DNA of 64,000 nucleotides from Enterococcus hirae ATCC 9790 (GCF_000271405.2 NC_018081.1:1650252-1714251); one strand, 5' to 3'. Shown: positions 34,785-43,300, counted from the first letter of the stretch. Notes: generated by a model from the sequence alone, not told the origin. Numbers and translations: made by a program.

Positions 34785-35773
34785 ATGAAACAGGAAATAA
34801 TTCTATTTTATGGCTTATCAACAAAAGCGGAAAACTTACAGAAACAGATTGAAAAAATTAGAAAAAAAGGATTCTATTCAAGTGTTACTGAAGGACAAGG
34901 TCCCTGTGATATCAGAGAGTACAATAATCATTTTTCATCGATTACATATGATCACCCAAAAAATCCGATGAATCTTGAATACTTAAAAGATTTTTCAATA
35001 AATTGGAAAAAATATATTTCACCATTTAAAGATTGGTGGCCTTTATGGTCTTACTATTTTCAACGCACACAAGATACTGAAAAAAATAAAGTAAACAATT
35101 TTAATCCTGGGCTACATAAAGCTACGAAAAAAAATATAGAACACCTATGTGAGAAAAATCGCAAATATACAGGACAGCTGATTGTTAGAGGTTGTAAAAT
35201 TGGATTAGACAGTGCAAGAGATAATGAAAATGTAACCATTTATTATTGTATTGATGATTTAGATATGAAACGTATTATAGAAAAAAAGATAAAAAGGCTT
35301 TCACTCCTAAAGAACTTCGCTATCTCTTTCGCAATTGGAAAGATTTTGAAGGAAAGGTACATTTTTTTGAAGATGGATATGAAGTGCCTGCACCTTGGAA
35401 AACACCTCCAAATGAATGGAAAAGTTATAAACCAAAAAGTTGGCAAACGTTGAATGAACAACCACCCTTTCAAAAGAATCAAGTGAAACCAGAAACAATC
35501 AACCAACGAATATGTAGACAAAAGTATCTAAATGAAATAAAAAATAAATTATTTGAGCTAAAAGTAGCAGAACAACCATCCTTTAAAGAAAATCAAGTGA
35601 AACCAGAAACAATCAACCAACGAATATGTAGATAAAAGAATTTAAATGAAACAATAACAAATAACTTAGCTGACCTTAAAGTACAAGCAAAGAAGATGGC
35701 AAAAAAAAGAAATAGACTTGATTGTACGATCATCAAGAAATTAAACAAAGGATTTTTTGTTCCTACACTATAA
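34785..35773 (+). pseudogene. Unknown accessory protein with tandem repeats, frameshift and stop
   Basis: I do not recognise this protein. The frame starts at ATG 34785 after GGGAAGGAAAA. Adding one A to the A7 run at 35281-35287 continues it through KDKKAFTPKELRYLFRNW, HFFEDGYEVPAPWKTPPNEW and into 35384-35635. The segment NQVKPETINQRICR occurs twice, from a duplicated unit of about 114 bases. At the second copy TGT AGA CAA has become TGT AGA TAA, and the same frame remains open for 45 more codons to TAA 35771-35773. The original protein was about 329 residues. It has no signal peptide or clear membrane segment. Function unknown; it looks decayed. Confidence 0.5.
35456..35647 (+). repeat. 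Tandem duplication inside the accessory gene
   Basis: The block starting GAACAACCACCCTTTC at 35456 recurs at 35570 as GAACAACCATCCTTTA. About 75 bases are over 85 percent identical by eye, including ATCAAGTGAAACCAGAAACA. The second copy carries the C to T change that creates the stop. Confidence 0.8.
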
Positions 35774-36084
35774 GAGAGGGCATATATTTATATTAAATAA
35801 TCGTTTAATTATCAATGGTAAATTCTATTATAATGATATGAGTACATAAGCAAATAAGGAACAACTTTCATCAAAAAAGCATGTGAAATAGTAGTTAAAA
35901 TAGTTTATAAAAATAAGGTATTGAAACAGAGTCATCATTTGAATGTAAAGTTCTTGAAAATTCTCGTCTCGTTTAGCCAACAAATTCCATCTTTTTACAA
36001 CCAATAATTTCTCTATTTTTCCAATTTATGGTATCATCATTTTGTTAGTTATTAAAAAAAGTATAATTTTGAAGGGACGTCACT
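35774..36084. other. AT-rich intergenic region without a gene
   Basis: No ORF with an RBS is seen here. The end nearest DUF1146 probably contains its promoter (TATGGTATCATCATTT region near 36026-36042), but no confident -35 was found. Confidence 0.5.
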
Positions 36085-36318
36085 ATGCAAGTATACGGAA
36101 TTGATGCAATTATTCGAATCGTGAGTCATTTAGCTTTTATTTATCTGGCTTTCTGGTCGTTGCGGTCACTGCGAATTGAGATGTTTTTTAAAAAATTGCA
36201 TGATACGCAAATTCGAATGGCGATTGTATTCTTCTCTATTTTTTTAGGATATACTGCCAGTAATTTCTTCTTAGAAATTATTGCATTGTGTCGAAATCTT
36301 TTCGTTAGCCTGCAGTAA
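36085..36318 (+). CDS. DUF1146 (YwzB) membrane protein
   Basis: This 77-residue protein has two hydrophobic segments (about 7-27 and 46-66) with a basic, charged loop between them. DUF1146 proteins lie between atpC and murA in Bacilli and have no defined function; YwzB is the Bacillus example. Here the usual atpC-DUF1146 adjacency is interrupted by the 33-36 kb insertion. Confidence 0.88.
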   Translation: MQVYGIDAIIRIVSHLAFIYLAFWSLRSLRIEMFFKKLHDTQIRMAIVFFSIFLGYTASNFFLEIIALCRNLFVSLQ

Positions 36319-36346
36319 AAAAAGGTACTATAAAAAAAGGTACTAT
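36317..36346 (+). repeat. Perfect 15-base tandem repeat before murA
   Basis: AAAAAAAGGTACTAT occurs twice with no gap (36317-36331 and 36332-36346), overlapping the DUF1146 stop codon. It adds 15 bases to the murA leader. Confidence 0.9.
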
Positions 36347-36421
36347 TTTAATAAAAGAAATGATATAATAGAAAAGATTTTGAGTCTTTATAGCTCATTG
36401 GAATTTTTTGGGGGGAACAAC

Positions 36422-37723
36422 ATGGAAGAGATCATCGTCAAAGGTGGCAAACAATTGAATGGAACAGTAAAAATCGAAGGAGCTAAAAATGCTGTTCTAC
36501 CTATTTTAGCTGCTAGTTTGTTGGCTGAAGAAGGAACAACCGTTTTAGACAACGTTCCAATTCTTTCTGACGTCTTCACTATGAATCAAGTGATTCGTCA
36601 TTTAAATGTAGATGTAGTGTTTGATGAAGACAATAATCAAGTAACGCTTGATGCGTCAAGACAATTAGAAATCGAAGCGCCATATGAATATGTGAGTCAA
36701 ATGCGTGCTTCTATCGTTGTAATGGGACCATTACTTGCTAGAAATGGTCATGCAAAAGTTGCCATGCCAGGGGGATGTGCGATTGGGAAACGTCCAATTG
36801 ATTTACATCTTAAAGGATTCCAAGCATTGGGTGCGAAAATCATTCAAAAAAATGGCTACATCGAAGCTATTGCGGATGAATTGATCGGTAACACGATCTA
36901 TTTAGATTTTCCAAGTGTTGGAGCCACTCAAAATATCATGATGGCAGCAGTAAAAGCTAAAGGAACAACGATCATCGAAAACGTCGCTCGAGAACCTGAA
37001 ATTGTAGATCTTGCAAATATTTTAAATAAAATGGGCGCAAATATCTATGGTGCTGGTACGGAAACGATGCGTATCGAAGGAGTCGATCATCTGCATGCAG
37101 TGAAACACGCAATTGTTCAAGACCGGATCGAAGCAGGTACCTTTATGGTAGCAGCAGCGATGACTGAAGGAAATGTCTTGATCGCAGATGCAATCTCAGA
37201 ACATAATCGTCCGTTGATTTCTAAATTAATTGAAATGGGTGCAACGATCACTGAAGAAGAAGGCGGCATTCGAGTTGTTGGTCCAAAACATATTTTACCA
37301 ACTGACGTCAAAACAATGCCTCATCCTGGTTTTCCGACAGACATGCAAGCCCAAATGACTGCTATTCAGTTAGTCGCTGAGGGAACGAGCATGGTGACTG
37401 AAACAGTTTTTGAGAATCGCTTCCAACATTTGGAAGAAATGCGCCGTATGAACGCCCATGTGAAGATTGATGGAAATGTAGCGATTATGGACGGGAATCA
37501 TGAATTACAAGGTGCTGAAGTTTATGCAACAGATTTACGAGCTGCTGCAGCATTAGTACTTGCTGGTTTAAAAGCAAATGGCATAACACGCGTTCGCAAT
37601 CTTAAATACTTAGATCGTGGTTATTATCAATTCCATATTAAATTGCAAAACTTAGGTGCAGATGTGGAACGTGTGGCAATCGATCAAACGCCCGCTGATA
37701 AAACAGCTCAAGTCACTGTTTAA
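36422..37723 (+). CDS. murA: UDP-N-acetylglucosamine 1-carboxyvinyltransferase
   Basis: This 433-residue enzyme adds enolpyruvate to UDP-GlcNAc, the first committed step of peptidoglycan synthesis. It shows Lys22/Asn23 in EGAKNAVLP and the catalytic Cys119 in [10 protein letters not shown], the residue alkylated by fosfomycin, so no target-based resistance is predicted at this position. ATG 36422 after GGGGGGAA is used; the longer frame from 36281 runs through DUF1146. Many enterococci have a second MurA, not seen here. Confidence 0.97.
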   Translation: MEEIIVKGGKQLNGTVKIEGAKNAVLPILAASLLAEEGTTVLDNVPILSDVFTMNQVIRHLNVDVVFDEDNNQVTLDASRQLEIEAPYEYVSQMRASIVVMGPLLARNGHAKVAMPGGCAIGKRPIDLHLKGFQALGAKIIQKNGYIEAIADELIGNTIYLDFPSVGATQNIMMAAVKAKGTTIIENVAREPEIVDLANILNKMGANIYGAGTETMRIEGVDHLHAVKHAIVQDRIEAGTFMVAAAMTEGNVLIADAISEHNRPLISKLIEMGATITEEEGGIRVVGPKHILPTDVKTMPHPGFPTDMQAQMTAIQLVAEGTSMVTETVFENRFQHLEEMRRMNAHVKIDGNVAIMDGNHELQGAEVYATDLRAAAALVLAGLKANGITRVRNLKYLDRGYYQFHIKLQNLGADVERVAIDQTPADKTAQVTV

Positions 37724-37735
37724 GGACGTGATAAA

Positions 37736-37912
37736 ATGAGTAGCCAACGGTATATTTTAATCACATTGGTGAAGATTTTAGTTGTCATACTACTACTAAT
37801 TCTTTTATTTGTAGCTGGAACAATGATTGGATACGGGGTTATCGGTGGTGGAAATCCGTTTAAGGTTTTTCAACCAAGTTTGTGGCTGCACATCCAGGAT
37901 TTTTTCAGATAA
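37736..37912 (+). CDS. epuA: EpuA-like small membrane protein (annotated as RNAP beta-associated)
   Basis: This 58-residue protein has a basic start (MSSQRY), one membrane helix at about 11-33 and a short aromatic tail ending QDFFR. It matches the EpuA family (PF11772 by memory), found directly after murA in streptococci and enterococci. Databases often call it an RNA polymerase beta subunit because of fused members; that name is not a function. It lies 12 bases after murA with AAGGACG as RBS. Confidence 0.75.
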   Translation: MSSQRYILITLVKILVVILLLILLFVAGTMIGYGVIGGGNPFKVFQPSLWLHIQDFFR

Positions 37913-37944
37913 AGAGTTTTGTGAAAATGATAGTGTAAGCAAAC

Positions 37945-37990
37945 AAAGGATTTCTTAAAACGAATTTTCGCTTTTGAGAAGTCCTTTTTT
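37945..37990 (+). terminator. murA-epuA terminator
   Basis: AAAGGATTTCTTAAAACG pairs imperfectly with CGCTTTTGAGAAGTCCTTT, followed by T residues. Confidence 0.75.
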
Positions 37991-38092
37991 ATTGTGAGTC
38001 ATTCCACTGTTTGGCAGATTATTGCTCCTTTGAACAGTCGTTTGTCATGAATAGGAGAATGAGGATCAAAGCTTTAATAATGAGGTGATGAG

Positions 38093-38362
38093 ATGAAAAA
38101 AATCTTAGTGGCTATTGTCCGTTTTTATCAACGGTTTATTTCTCCTGCTTTCCCACCTAGCTGTCGGTACTATCCTACTTGTTCAAACTATATGATACGT
38201 GCGATTCAAGTACACGGTGCATTTAAAGGAACGCTGATGGGGACAGCACGCATTTTGCGTTGCCATCCATTCGTAAAGGGCGGAATCGATTACGTGCCTT
38301 TAAATTGCCAATTGACACGTAATAAAAAAGATAAAGAGATGCCTAATTATGATGAAAAATAA
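38093..38362 (+). CDS. yidD: Membrane protein insertion efficiency factor YidD
   Basis: This 89-residue protein carries the YidD pattern: an amphipathic start ([26 protein letters not shown], split here by position 9-34) with conserved cysteines, and [13 protein letters not shown]. YidD supports YidC-mediated membrane insertion. It overlaps the following GNAT gene by 14 bases. RBS GAGGTGATG. Confidence 0.93.
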   Translation: MKKILVAIVRFYQRFISPAFPPSCRYYPTCSNYMIRAIQVHGAFKGTLMGTARILRCHPFVKGGIDYVPLNCQLTRNKKDKEMPNYDEK

Positions 38363-38846
38363 ACAGTCAGGTAAGACCGAGCATTCTGAAGAAAAAAGAA
38401 TTGTCAAACTAGAGCAATCAACTTTACCTTGGTCATTATTGTTGGATGCAGATCCTGAAGAGGAAAACGTCCAACGATACATTGATCAAGGTGCTGGTTT
38501 TATATGGAAAGCAGAAAACGACATTCAAGGAGTGATCGTTTTTATCACAAATAAATTAGTGTTTGAAATAATGAATTTAGCTGTAGCTCCAAAAGTTCAA
38601 GGTCAAGGAATCGGCTACGCGTTGCTTACCCATACACTAAAAGAAATGAAAAAGTTAAAAACCACCCAACAACAAGTCATTATTCGGACGGGGAGTACGT
38701 CATCAGCAGCTTTACAACTGTATAAAAAAATCGGCTTCCTGGAAATTTCTAGAGAAAAAGATTATTTTGTCAAAAATTATAAACAGCCAATCTATGAAAA
38801 TGGCCAACGTTTACGAGATCAAGTAACTCTAGCAAAGAAAATTTGA
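38349..38846 (+). CDS. GNAT-family N-acetyltransferase
   Basis: This 165-residue protein has the GNAT acetyl-CoA motif [17 protein letters not shown] at about 77-93 and a LYKKIGF helix near 121. The target is unknown. It starts within the 3' end of yidD, so expression is probably coupled. The first 25 residues are polar and may be a variable extension. Confidence 0.8.
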   Translation: MMKNKQSGKTEHSEEKRIVKLEQSTLPWSLLLDADPEEENVQRYIDQGAGFIWKAENDIQGVIVFITNKLVFEIMNLAVAPKVQGQGIGYALLTHTLKEMKKLKTTQQQVIIRTGSTSSAALQLYKKIGFLEISREKDYFVKNYKQPIYENGQRLRDQVTLAKKI

Positions 38847-38923
38847 ACTCATCCATAAAAAGGCTTTCAAAATACTGTGGCTTGACTTAAAATAAAAACA
38901 GTATGAGAAAAGGAGACAAATAA

Positions 38924-39814
38924 ATGATGGGTATTTTAGTTTTTGATTTTGGTGGTTCCGCAGTAAAATATGGCTATTGGAATGGACAAGCGCTTGAAGA
39001 CACCAGCCAATTTCCGACTCCTAAGACATGGGAAGAAATGAAAGCGCATTTAAAACAGGTATTCCAAACGTTTGTAAAACAGAAGGCGATTGAAGGCGTA
39101 GCAATCAGCGCACCTGGAGTAGTGAATCAGGAGAAACAGCTGATTGAAGGGATTAGTGCCATTCCTTATATCCACGGATTCAATATTTTTCATGAACTGG
39201 AAGAACTCTTCCATTTACCAGTGACGATCGAAAATGATGCTAATTGTGCTGGAATGGCTGAGTATTATGAAGGCGCAGCGAAAGAATATCAACATGTAGC
39301 ATTTGTTGTACTTGGGACTGGAGTAGGTGGGGCAATCTTTACCCAAGGACAACTAAATAAAGGCGCTCATTTGTACGGGGGAGAATTTGGCTTGATGTTC
39401 TTAGAAGGCAATCAAACATTTAGTAAGCTTGGTACAGCAGTTCAAATGGCTTGGCGTTACTGTGACCGTTTGGGAGTTTCACGTACGACTTATAGCGGAA
39501 AAGAAGTCTTTGAACGAGCAGAACAAGGGGATGAACTAGCAAAAGAAGAGGTAGATAATTTTTATAATTATTTAACAAAAGGTTTGTTTAGTATCCAATT
39601 TTCGATTGATCCTGAAGTCATCGTGATTGGCGGGGGGATCTCTGCAAAAGCAGGGTTATTAACAGAAATCAATCAACGAATGAAACAATTAACTACTGAT
39701 TTAGAACTAAATGACTTTGATCCTAAAATTTTATTATGTGATTATCGAAATGATGCAAATTTGATTGGAGCAGCTGCCAATTTCACCGCTCAACGTGAAG
39801 GTTTAGTTCAATGA
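38924..39814 (+). CDS. ROK-family sugar kinase-like protein
   Basis: This 296-residue protein shows the ROK phosphate motif FDFGGSAVKYG (about 6-16), the catalytic Asp in ENDANCAGMAE (about 105), GTGVGGAI (about 131) and VIGGGIS (about 235). It lacks the Cys-rich zinc motif found in many ROK kinases. The sugar is unknown; glucose, N-acetylmannosamine or beta-glucosides are all possible in this family. RBS AAAAGGAG. Confidence 0.82.
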   Translation: MMGILVFDFGGSAVKYGYWNGQALEDTSQFPTPKTWEEMKAHLKQVFQTFVKQKAIEGVAISAPGVVNQEKQLIEGISAIPYIHGFNIFHELEELFHLPVTIENDANCAGMAEYYEGAAKEYQHVAFVVLGTGVGGAIFTQGQLNKGAHLYGGEFGLMFLEGNQTFSKLGTAVQMAWRYCDRLGVSRTTYSGKEVFERAEQGDELAKEEVDNFYNYLTKGLFSIQFSIDPEVIVIGGGISAKAGLLTEINQRMKQLTTDLELNDFDPKILLCDYRNDANLIGAAANFTAQREGLVQ

Positions 39815-39897
39815 TGCATAGCGTTGAACAAAACTTTTAGACATATGGTAGGCATTCCATGATTGAATATGATAAACTATCATGGAGGTGGAAAAAG

Positions 39898-40129
39898 ATG
39901 TCAAAAAAAATAAAGATATTGAAGTACGTATCGAAGAAGTCAAAAAACAAATCAAAGGAACAACTTATGATGTGACTAAGTTATTTATTGGTAAAAAAAT
40001 GATTGGGGAAATTTTGGCTTATGGACCAAAAGAATTTGAAATTTTTTTGGTGAAGAAGATTTTGGGAAAGAAAAGAGTCTTGAAAACGCGATAGAAACAG
40101 TTATTCGTCACTGGAATCTACACGAATAA
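39898..40129 (+). CDS. DUF2969 family protein, two apparent frameshifts
   Basis: Two base additions restore a conserved-looking frame of 77 residues: MSKKNKDIEVRIEEVKKQ at the start and FFGEEDFGKEKSLENAIE at the end. The runs concerned are A8 (39903-39910) and T7 (40042-40048). ATG 39898 then sits 8 bases after GGAGGTGG, and the stop is TAA 40127-40129. DUF2969 is a lactobacillales family of unknown function. As sequenced, only 39882-40094 reads open, without a proper start. Confidence 0.65.
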
Positions 40130-40159
40130 AAAAATATCAAAAAAATTTTCAATAAGGGG

Positions 40160-40188
40160 TTGCAAAAATCTGGAAAATTAGGTATTAT
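40160..40188 (+). promoter_or_regulatory. Promoter of the tRNA-Tyr/tRNA-Gln unit
   Basis: TTGCAA (40160-40165), 17 bases, TATTAT (40183-40188), about 28 bases before the first tRNA. Confidence 0.7.
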
Positions 40189-40216
40189 AACTAAGTCAGG
40201 TTGATACAAACCTTTC

Positions 40217-40297
40217 GGAGGAGTAGCGAAGTGGCTAAACGCGACGGACTGTAAATCCGTTCCTTAGGGTTCAGTGGTTCGAATCCACTCTCCTCCA
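40217..40297 (+). tRNA. tRNA-Tyr (anticodon GTA)
   Basis: This class II tRNA begins GGAGGAG and ends CTCCTCC plus A. The anticodon stem-loop GGACTGTAAATCC gives GTA, and a long variable arm precedes GGTTCGAATCC. Confidence 0.95.
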
Positions 40298-40303
40298 TTT
40301 CAT

Positions 40304-40375
40304 TGGGGTATAGCCAAGCGGTAAGGCAAGGGACTTTGACTCCCTCATGCGTTGGTTCGAATCCAGCTACCCCAG
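40304..40375 (+). tRNA. tRNA-Gln (anticodon TTG)
   Basis: The gene begins TGGGGTA and ends TACCCCA plus G. The anticodon stem-loop GGGA-CTTTGAC-TCCC gives TTG. It lies six bases after tRNA-Tyr, so they share a transcript. Confidence 0.95.
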
Positions 40376-40381
40376 TAGTAC

Positions 40382-40411
40382 GGAGTGATCTATTAAGATC
40401 ACTCTTTTTTT
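40382..40411 (+). terminator. tRNA operon terminator
   Basis: GAGTGATCT pairs with AGATCACTC, followed by T7. Confidence 0.9.
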
Positions 40412-40495
40412 GTGTGAAAACAGCTTGTTTCTTGAAGATTATCAAGAAATAGGCTAGAGTGAATAGTAGGTAGATCAAAAAAAGGGGGCAGTAAA

Positions 40496-40666
40496 ATGAA
40501 GTGGAAAGAAAAAGTAGATGAGACTGCAGAGAAAATCTATGATTTGATTAAGTCGGAAAAGTATCAGGTAGAAGTCCGGTTACCGAAAAAATCAGAAAAA
40601 GCGATACAAGTGAAATCAAAGCGTCCAACCAATCACACAAAAAAATGGCTTTCAAAAAACCGTTAA
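40496..40666 (+). CDS. Small basic protein, unknown
   Basis: I do not recognise this 56-residue ORF. It starts at an ATG preceded by AAAGGGGGC, has an amphipathic first half (KVDETAEKIYDLIKSEKY) and a Lys-rich tail ending WLSKNR. There is no signal peptide. The RBS and length support a real gene; conservation was not tested. Confidence 0.5.
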   Translation: MKWKEKVDETAEKIYDLIKSEKYQVEVRLPKKSEKAIQVKSKRPTNHTKKWLSKNR

Positions 40667-40865
40667 GAATAACACAATCTCTAAAAAACAGTGATTTTGC
40701 TGTCTTTTGGAGGTTTTGTTATTTTACAAAATGATTTTCAATCCTTCCACTTGGATTAAAGAGGAAGGAAACACAATTACTTACATAAACTTTCGGATAA
40801 AATAAACGGGTTGGCAAATGATTGATCGACAATTAGTCGAGCAAAAGAAACTTTTTCCTTTTCAG

Positions 40866-40894
40866 TTGTGAACCAGGTATATACCAGTTATAAT
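40866..40894 (+). promoter_or_regulatory. GntR promoter with operator in the spacer
   Basis: TTGTGA (40866-40871), a 17-base spacer and TATAAT (40889-40894). The palindrome GGTATATACC (40876-40885) fills the spacer, so binding would block RNA polymerase and give autoregulation of the gene at 40923. Confidence 0.65.
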
Positions 40895-40922
40895 AAAGGA
40901 AATGAAAGGGCGGATATACGTT

Positions 40923-41630
40923 ATGTCGAATCAACTACCAGTCTATATACAAATCCATGATCAGATCAAAAGTGAAATCGAACAAGGTATTTGGAAAATC
41001 GGTGATCGCCTTCCTTCTGAAAGAGAATTGGCAGTGAAATTCAATGTTAGTCGAATGACTTTACGTCAAGCCATTCAAAACCTGGCTGATGAAGGGATTT
41101 TGGAAAGAAAAATTGGCTCAGGTACATATGTTGCAAGAGAAAAAGTCCAAGAAAAGATGTCGGGTGCGACCAGTTTTACTGAAATTATGGAATCACAGAA
41201 TCGAGTACCCTCCAGTCGGACAATCTCTTATTTTTTAACTTCCCCAAGTTCTAGTGAAATGGAGAAGCTGAAACTGGAAAAAGACGAAACGATTCTTCGT
41301 ATGGAACGAATTCGTTATGCTGATGATATACCAATCTGTTTTGAAGTAGCCAGTATCCCGCAAAAGATTATTGCAGACTATAGTAAATCTGAAATTACCA
41401 ATTCTCTTTATCGGGTACTCGAAGAGAAAAGTGGGCATAAGATCGGGGCAGCTAATCAAACAATAACAGCCATTCTTGCTTCAGAAAAAATTGCAGAATA
41501 TTTAGAAGTAAAAAAAGGAGATGCTGTGTTACGTTTACGCCAAACTTCTTATTTTGATGACGGTACCCCATTTGAATATGTTCGTACGCAATATGTAGGG
41601 AATCGTTTTGAATTTTATTTAGAGAAATAA
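40923..41630 (+). CDS. GntR/HutC-family regulator (YvoA/NagR-like)
   Basis: This 235-residue regulator has a winged helix (about 1-70; LPSERELAVKFNVSRMTLRQAIQ) and a UTRA domain (about 90-230). It resembles NagR/YvoA, which responds to amino-sugar phosphates in Bacillus, but no nag genes are adjacent. ATG 40923 is chosen because the predicted transcript begins near 40901, making ATG 40902 leaderless. It is monocistronic with a terminator downstream. Confidence 0.85.
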   Translation: MSNQLPVYIQIHDQIKSEIEQGIWKIGDRLPSERELAVKFNVSRMTLRQAIQNLADEGILERKIGSGTYVAREKVQEKMSGATSFTEIMESQNRVPSSRTISYFLTSPSSSEMEKLKLEKDETILRMERIRYADDIPICFEVASIPQKIIADYSKSEITNSLYRVLEEKSGHKIGAANQTITAILASEKIAEYLEVKKGDAVLRLRQTSYFDDGTPFEYVRTQYVGNRFEFYLEK

Positions 41631-41656
41631 AAGAGGGATGCGAAACAGTCCAAATA

Positions 41657-41699
41657 AAGAAGAGCCTGAGACAAGTTTTGTCCTAGGCTCTTCTTTTTT
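41657..41699. terminator. Bidirectional terminator with a MITE-end-like core
   Basis: AAGAAGAGCCTGAGACAA pairs with TTTTGTCCTAGGCTCTTCTT, serving the convergent gntR and yigZ genes. The core GAGACAAGTTTTGTC differs by one base from the end motif of the repeat at 51924-52265 (GAGACGAGTTTTGTC). Confidence 0.8.
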
Positions 41700-41725
41700 G
41701 ATTTCGAGATCAGCGGATAGAGTGA

Positions 41726-42367
41726 TTACTGGTCAGCTTCTACCAGTTGTTCATGATAGGAAATTGGACCATCTGTAAATTCAACCTGTCCATTCAATAA
41801 TTCAACGACTGCTGTTTTAAATGCAGTAACTTCTGTTTCTACAATCAAACAGTGAACCGTGACTTTGTCTGTGTAGATCGTTTCTTTTATAGGAATATGT
41901 TTCAACTCAAGCATATTTTCTAATTTACCTAATTGCGGATAGGTGATATGGACAGCTATTTCTTGCTGTTGTGTTCCTTCCACGATCCCGATTTCAATTA
42001 GTGCGTGAGAAACAGCCTGTGTATAGGCACGAATCAAACCACCGGTACCCAATTTTGTCCCACCAAAATAGCGTGTGACGACAGCGACCACATTGATCAA
42101 TTCATTTTTTTTAAGTACTTCCAGCATTGGGACACCTGCCGTACCACTAGGCTCACCGTCATCACTACTGCGTTGAATTTCATTTTTTTCACCGAGAACG
42201 AAAGCACTACAGTTATGGTTTGCTTTCCAATGTTCTTTTTTCATTGCCTGAATAAACGCTTTAGCTTCTGCTTCCGTTTCAATTCGTTTCATAGAGCAAA
42301 TAAAACGAGATTTTTTGACTTCGATTTCTGCTTGACCGTCTGCTTGGATGGTTCTATAACTATTCAG
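41726..42367 (-). CDS. yigZ: YigZ/IMPACT family protein, non-ATG start
   Basis: The YigZ fold is clear from SSDDGEPSGTAGVPMLEVL and TRYFGGTKLGTGGLIRAY. The first in-frame ATG (42292) would cut off the conserved beginning; the frame continues upstream through YRTIQADGQAEIE and KKSRFICSM. The best start is CTG at 42367, 10 bases after AAGGAGG, giving 213 residues, normal for the family. An in-frame TAA lies just upstream. The family has been linked to translation control, with no agreed bacterial function. It may be a rare CTG start or a miscalled base. Confidence 0.75.
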   Translation of the reverse strand: MNSYRTIQADGQAEIEVKKSRFICSMKRIETEAEAKAFIQAMKKEHWKANHNCSAFVLGEKNEIQRSSDDGEPSGTAGVPMLEVLKKNELINVVAVVTRYFGGTKLGTGGLIRAYTQAVSHALIEIGIVEGTQQQEIAVHITYPQLGKLENMLELKHIPIKETIYTDKVTVHCLIVETEVTAFKTAVVELLNGQVEFTDGPISYHEQLVEADQ

Positions 42368-42501
42368 CGTGATGCTTCCTCCTTACAAGTAGTTGATAAT
42401 AGTCAAAGTATAATGAATTATTCCTTTAGTTTCAACACTTATAATACTTGAGTAATGAAGAGAGTCTATGGGATAATAGAAGAAAGAAAGGTGAGATGGG
42501 G

Positions 42502-42788
42502 ATGAAAGAACGCATAAAAAAATATGACGCCATCACCCAATATTTAAAAAATAACGGGGGATCACAGGTTACTTTAACATTTACACAGATCGACGAACTT
42601 CTTTTTCCAAGTTATGGGCTCCCTAAATCAGCTAGACAAAGCACTGATTGGTGGGCAAATGATTATAAGCACCCAGAAAAAGGAGCATATGGCTGGATCA
42701 ATGCTGGCTACGAGGTTGTGGTGATCAATTTAAAAAAGAATATGTTGTGTTCAATCAATTAGTTAAATCGAGTTGGCTATTCGACTGA
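42502..42788 (+). CDS. DUF7662-like small protein, probable frameshift near the end
   Basis: The protein begins MKERIKKYDAITQYLKNNGG and contains the family-like WWANDYKHPEKGAYGWINAGYEV. As sequenced it stops at TAG 42760-42762. Adding one A to the A6 run at 42732-42737 changes the tail to NLKKEYVVFNQLVKSSWLFD with a stop at 42786-42788, closer to the family's usual ending. ATG 42502 follows AAAGGTGAG; ATG 42496 is too close to it. Function unknown. Confidence 0.55.
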
Positions 42789-42798
42789 TAAGAAAACG

Positions 42799-42859
42799 TT
42801 GACATTATCTTGCTTTTTTGTATAATAATCACACAAGCAAAAAAAGAAATCGTTTGCAA
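42799..42859 (+). promoter_or_regulatory. Promoter and cre site of the orphan PTS IIB gene
   Basis: TTGACA (42799-42804), a 16-base spacer and TATAAT (42821-42826) form a near-consensus promoter. On the minus strand 42845-42859 reads TTGCAAACGATTTCT, matching 14 of 15 cre positions. Being just downstream of the start point, it predicts CcpA roadblock repression. Confidence 0.7.
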
Positions 42860-42884
42860 AAGTTAAAAGAATGGAGAGAGTAAA

Positions 42885-43208
42885 ATGACTAAAAAAACAA
42901 TCATGCTCGTATGTTCTGCTGGGATGAGTACCAGTTTACTTGTAACAAAAATGCAAAAAGCTGCTGAAGAACAAGGAATTGATACGGATATTTTTGCCGT
43001 ATCAGCTTCTGATGCCGATAATCAGCTAGCTTCTAAAGAAGTTGATGTTTTGCTGTTGGGACCACAAGTCCGCTTCATGAAGGCTGATTTTGAAAAACGT
43101 CTAGAACCAAAAGGAATCCCATTAGATATTATCAATATGGCAGATTATGGTTTGATGAATGGCGAAAAAGTATTACAACAAGCCATCCATTTAATTGAAA
43201 ACAAATAA
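42885..43208 (+). CDS. Orphan PTS lactose/cellobiose-family IIB
   Basis: This 107-residue phosphocarrier has LVCSAGMSTS with Cys10 as phosphorylation site. It is similar in pattern to the IIB at 4870 but clearly divergent. No IIA, IIC or glycosidase is adjacent, and a terminator follows, so it is a single-gene unit. It may supply IIB activity to a IIC elsewhere or act as a regulatory phosphoacceptor. Confidence 0.9.
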   Translation: MTKKTIMLVCSAGMSTSLLVTKMQKAAEEQGIDTDIFAVSASDADNQLASKEVDVLLLGPQVRFMKADFEKRLEPKGIPLDIINMADYGLMNGEKVLQQAIHLIENK

Positions 43209-43243
43209 AGGACAGAGCATACTAAGATGTTCATATCGGAAAC

Positions 43244-43300
43244 AAGCCGAAAAATCCAGCGAATAGGTCGCCTATTCAAGGATTTTTCGGCTTATTTTTT
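43244..43300 (+). terminator. Terminator after the orphan IIB
   Basis: AAGCCGAAAAATCC pairs with GGATTTTTCGGCTT, followed by a T-rich run. A second small stem (CGAATAGG / CCTATTC) lies inside the loop. Confidence 0.88.
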
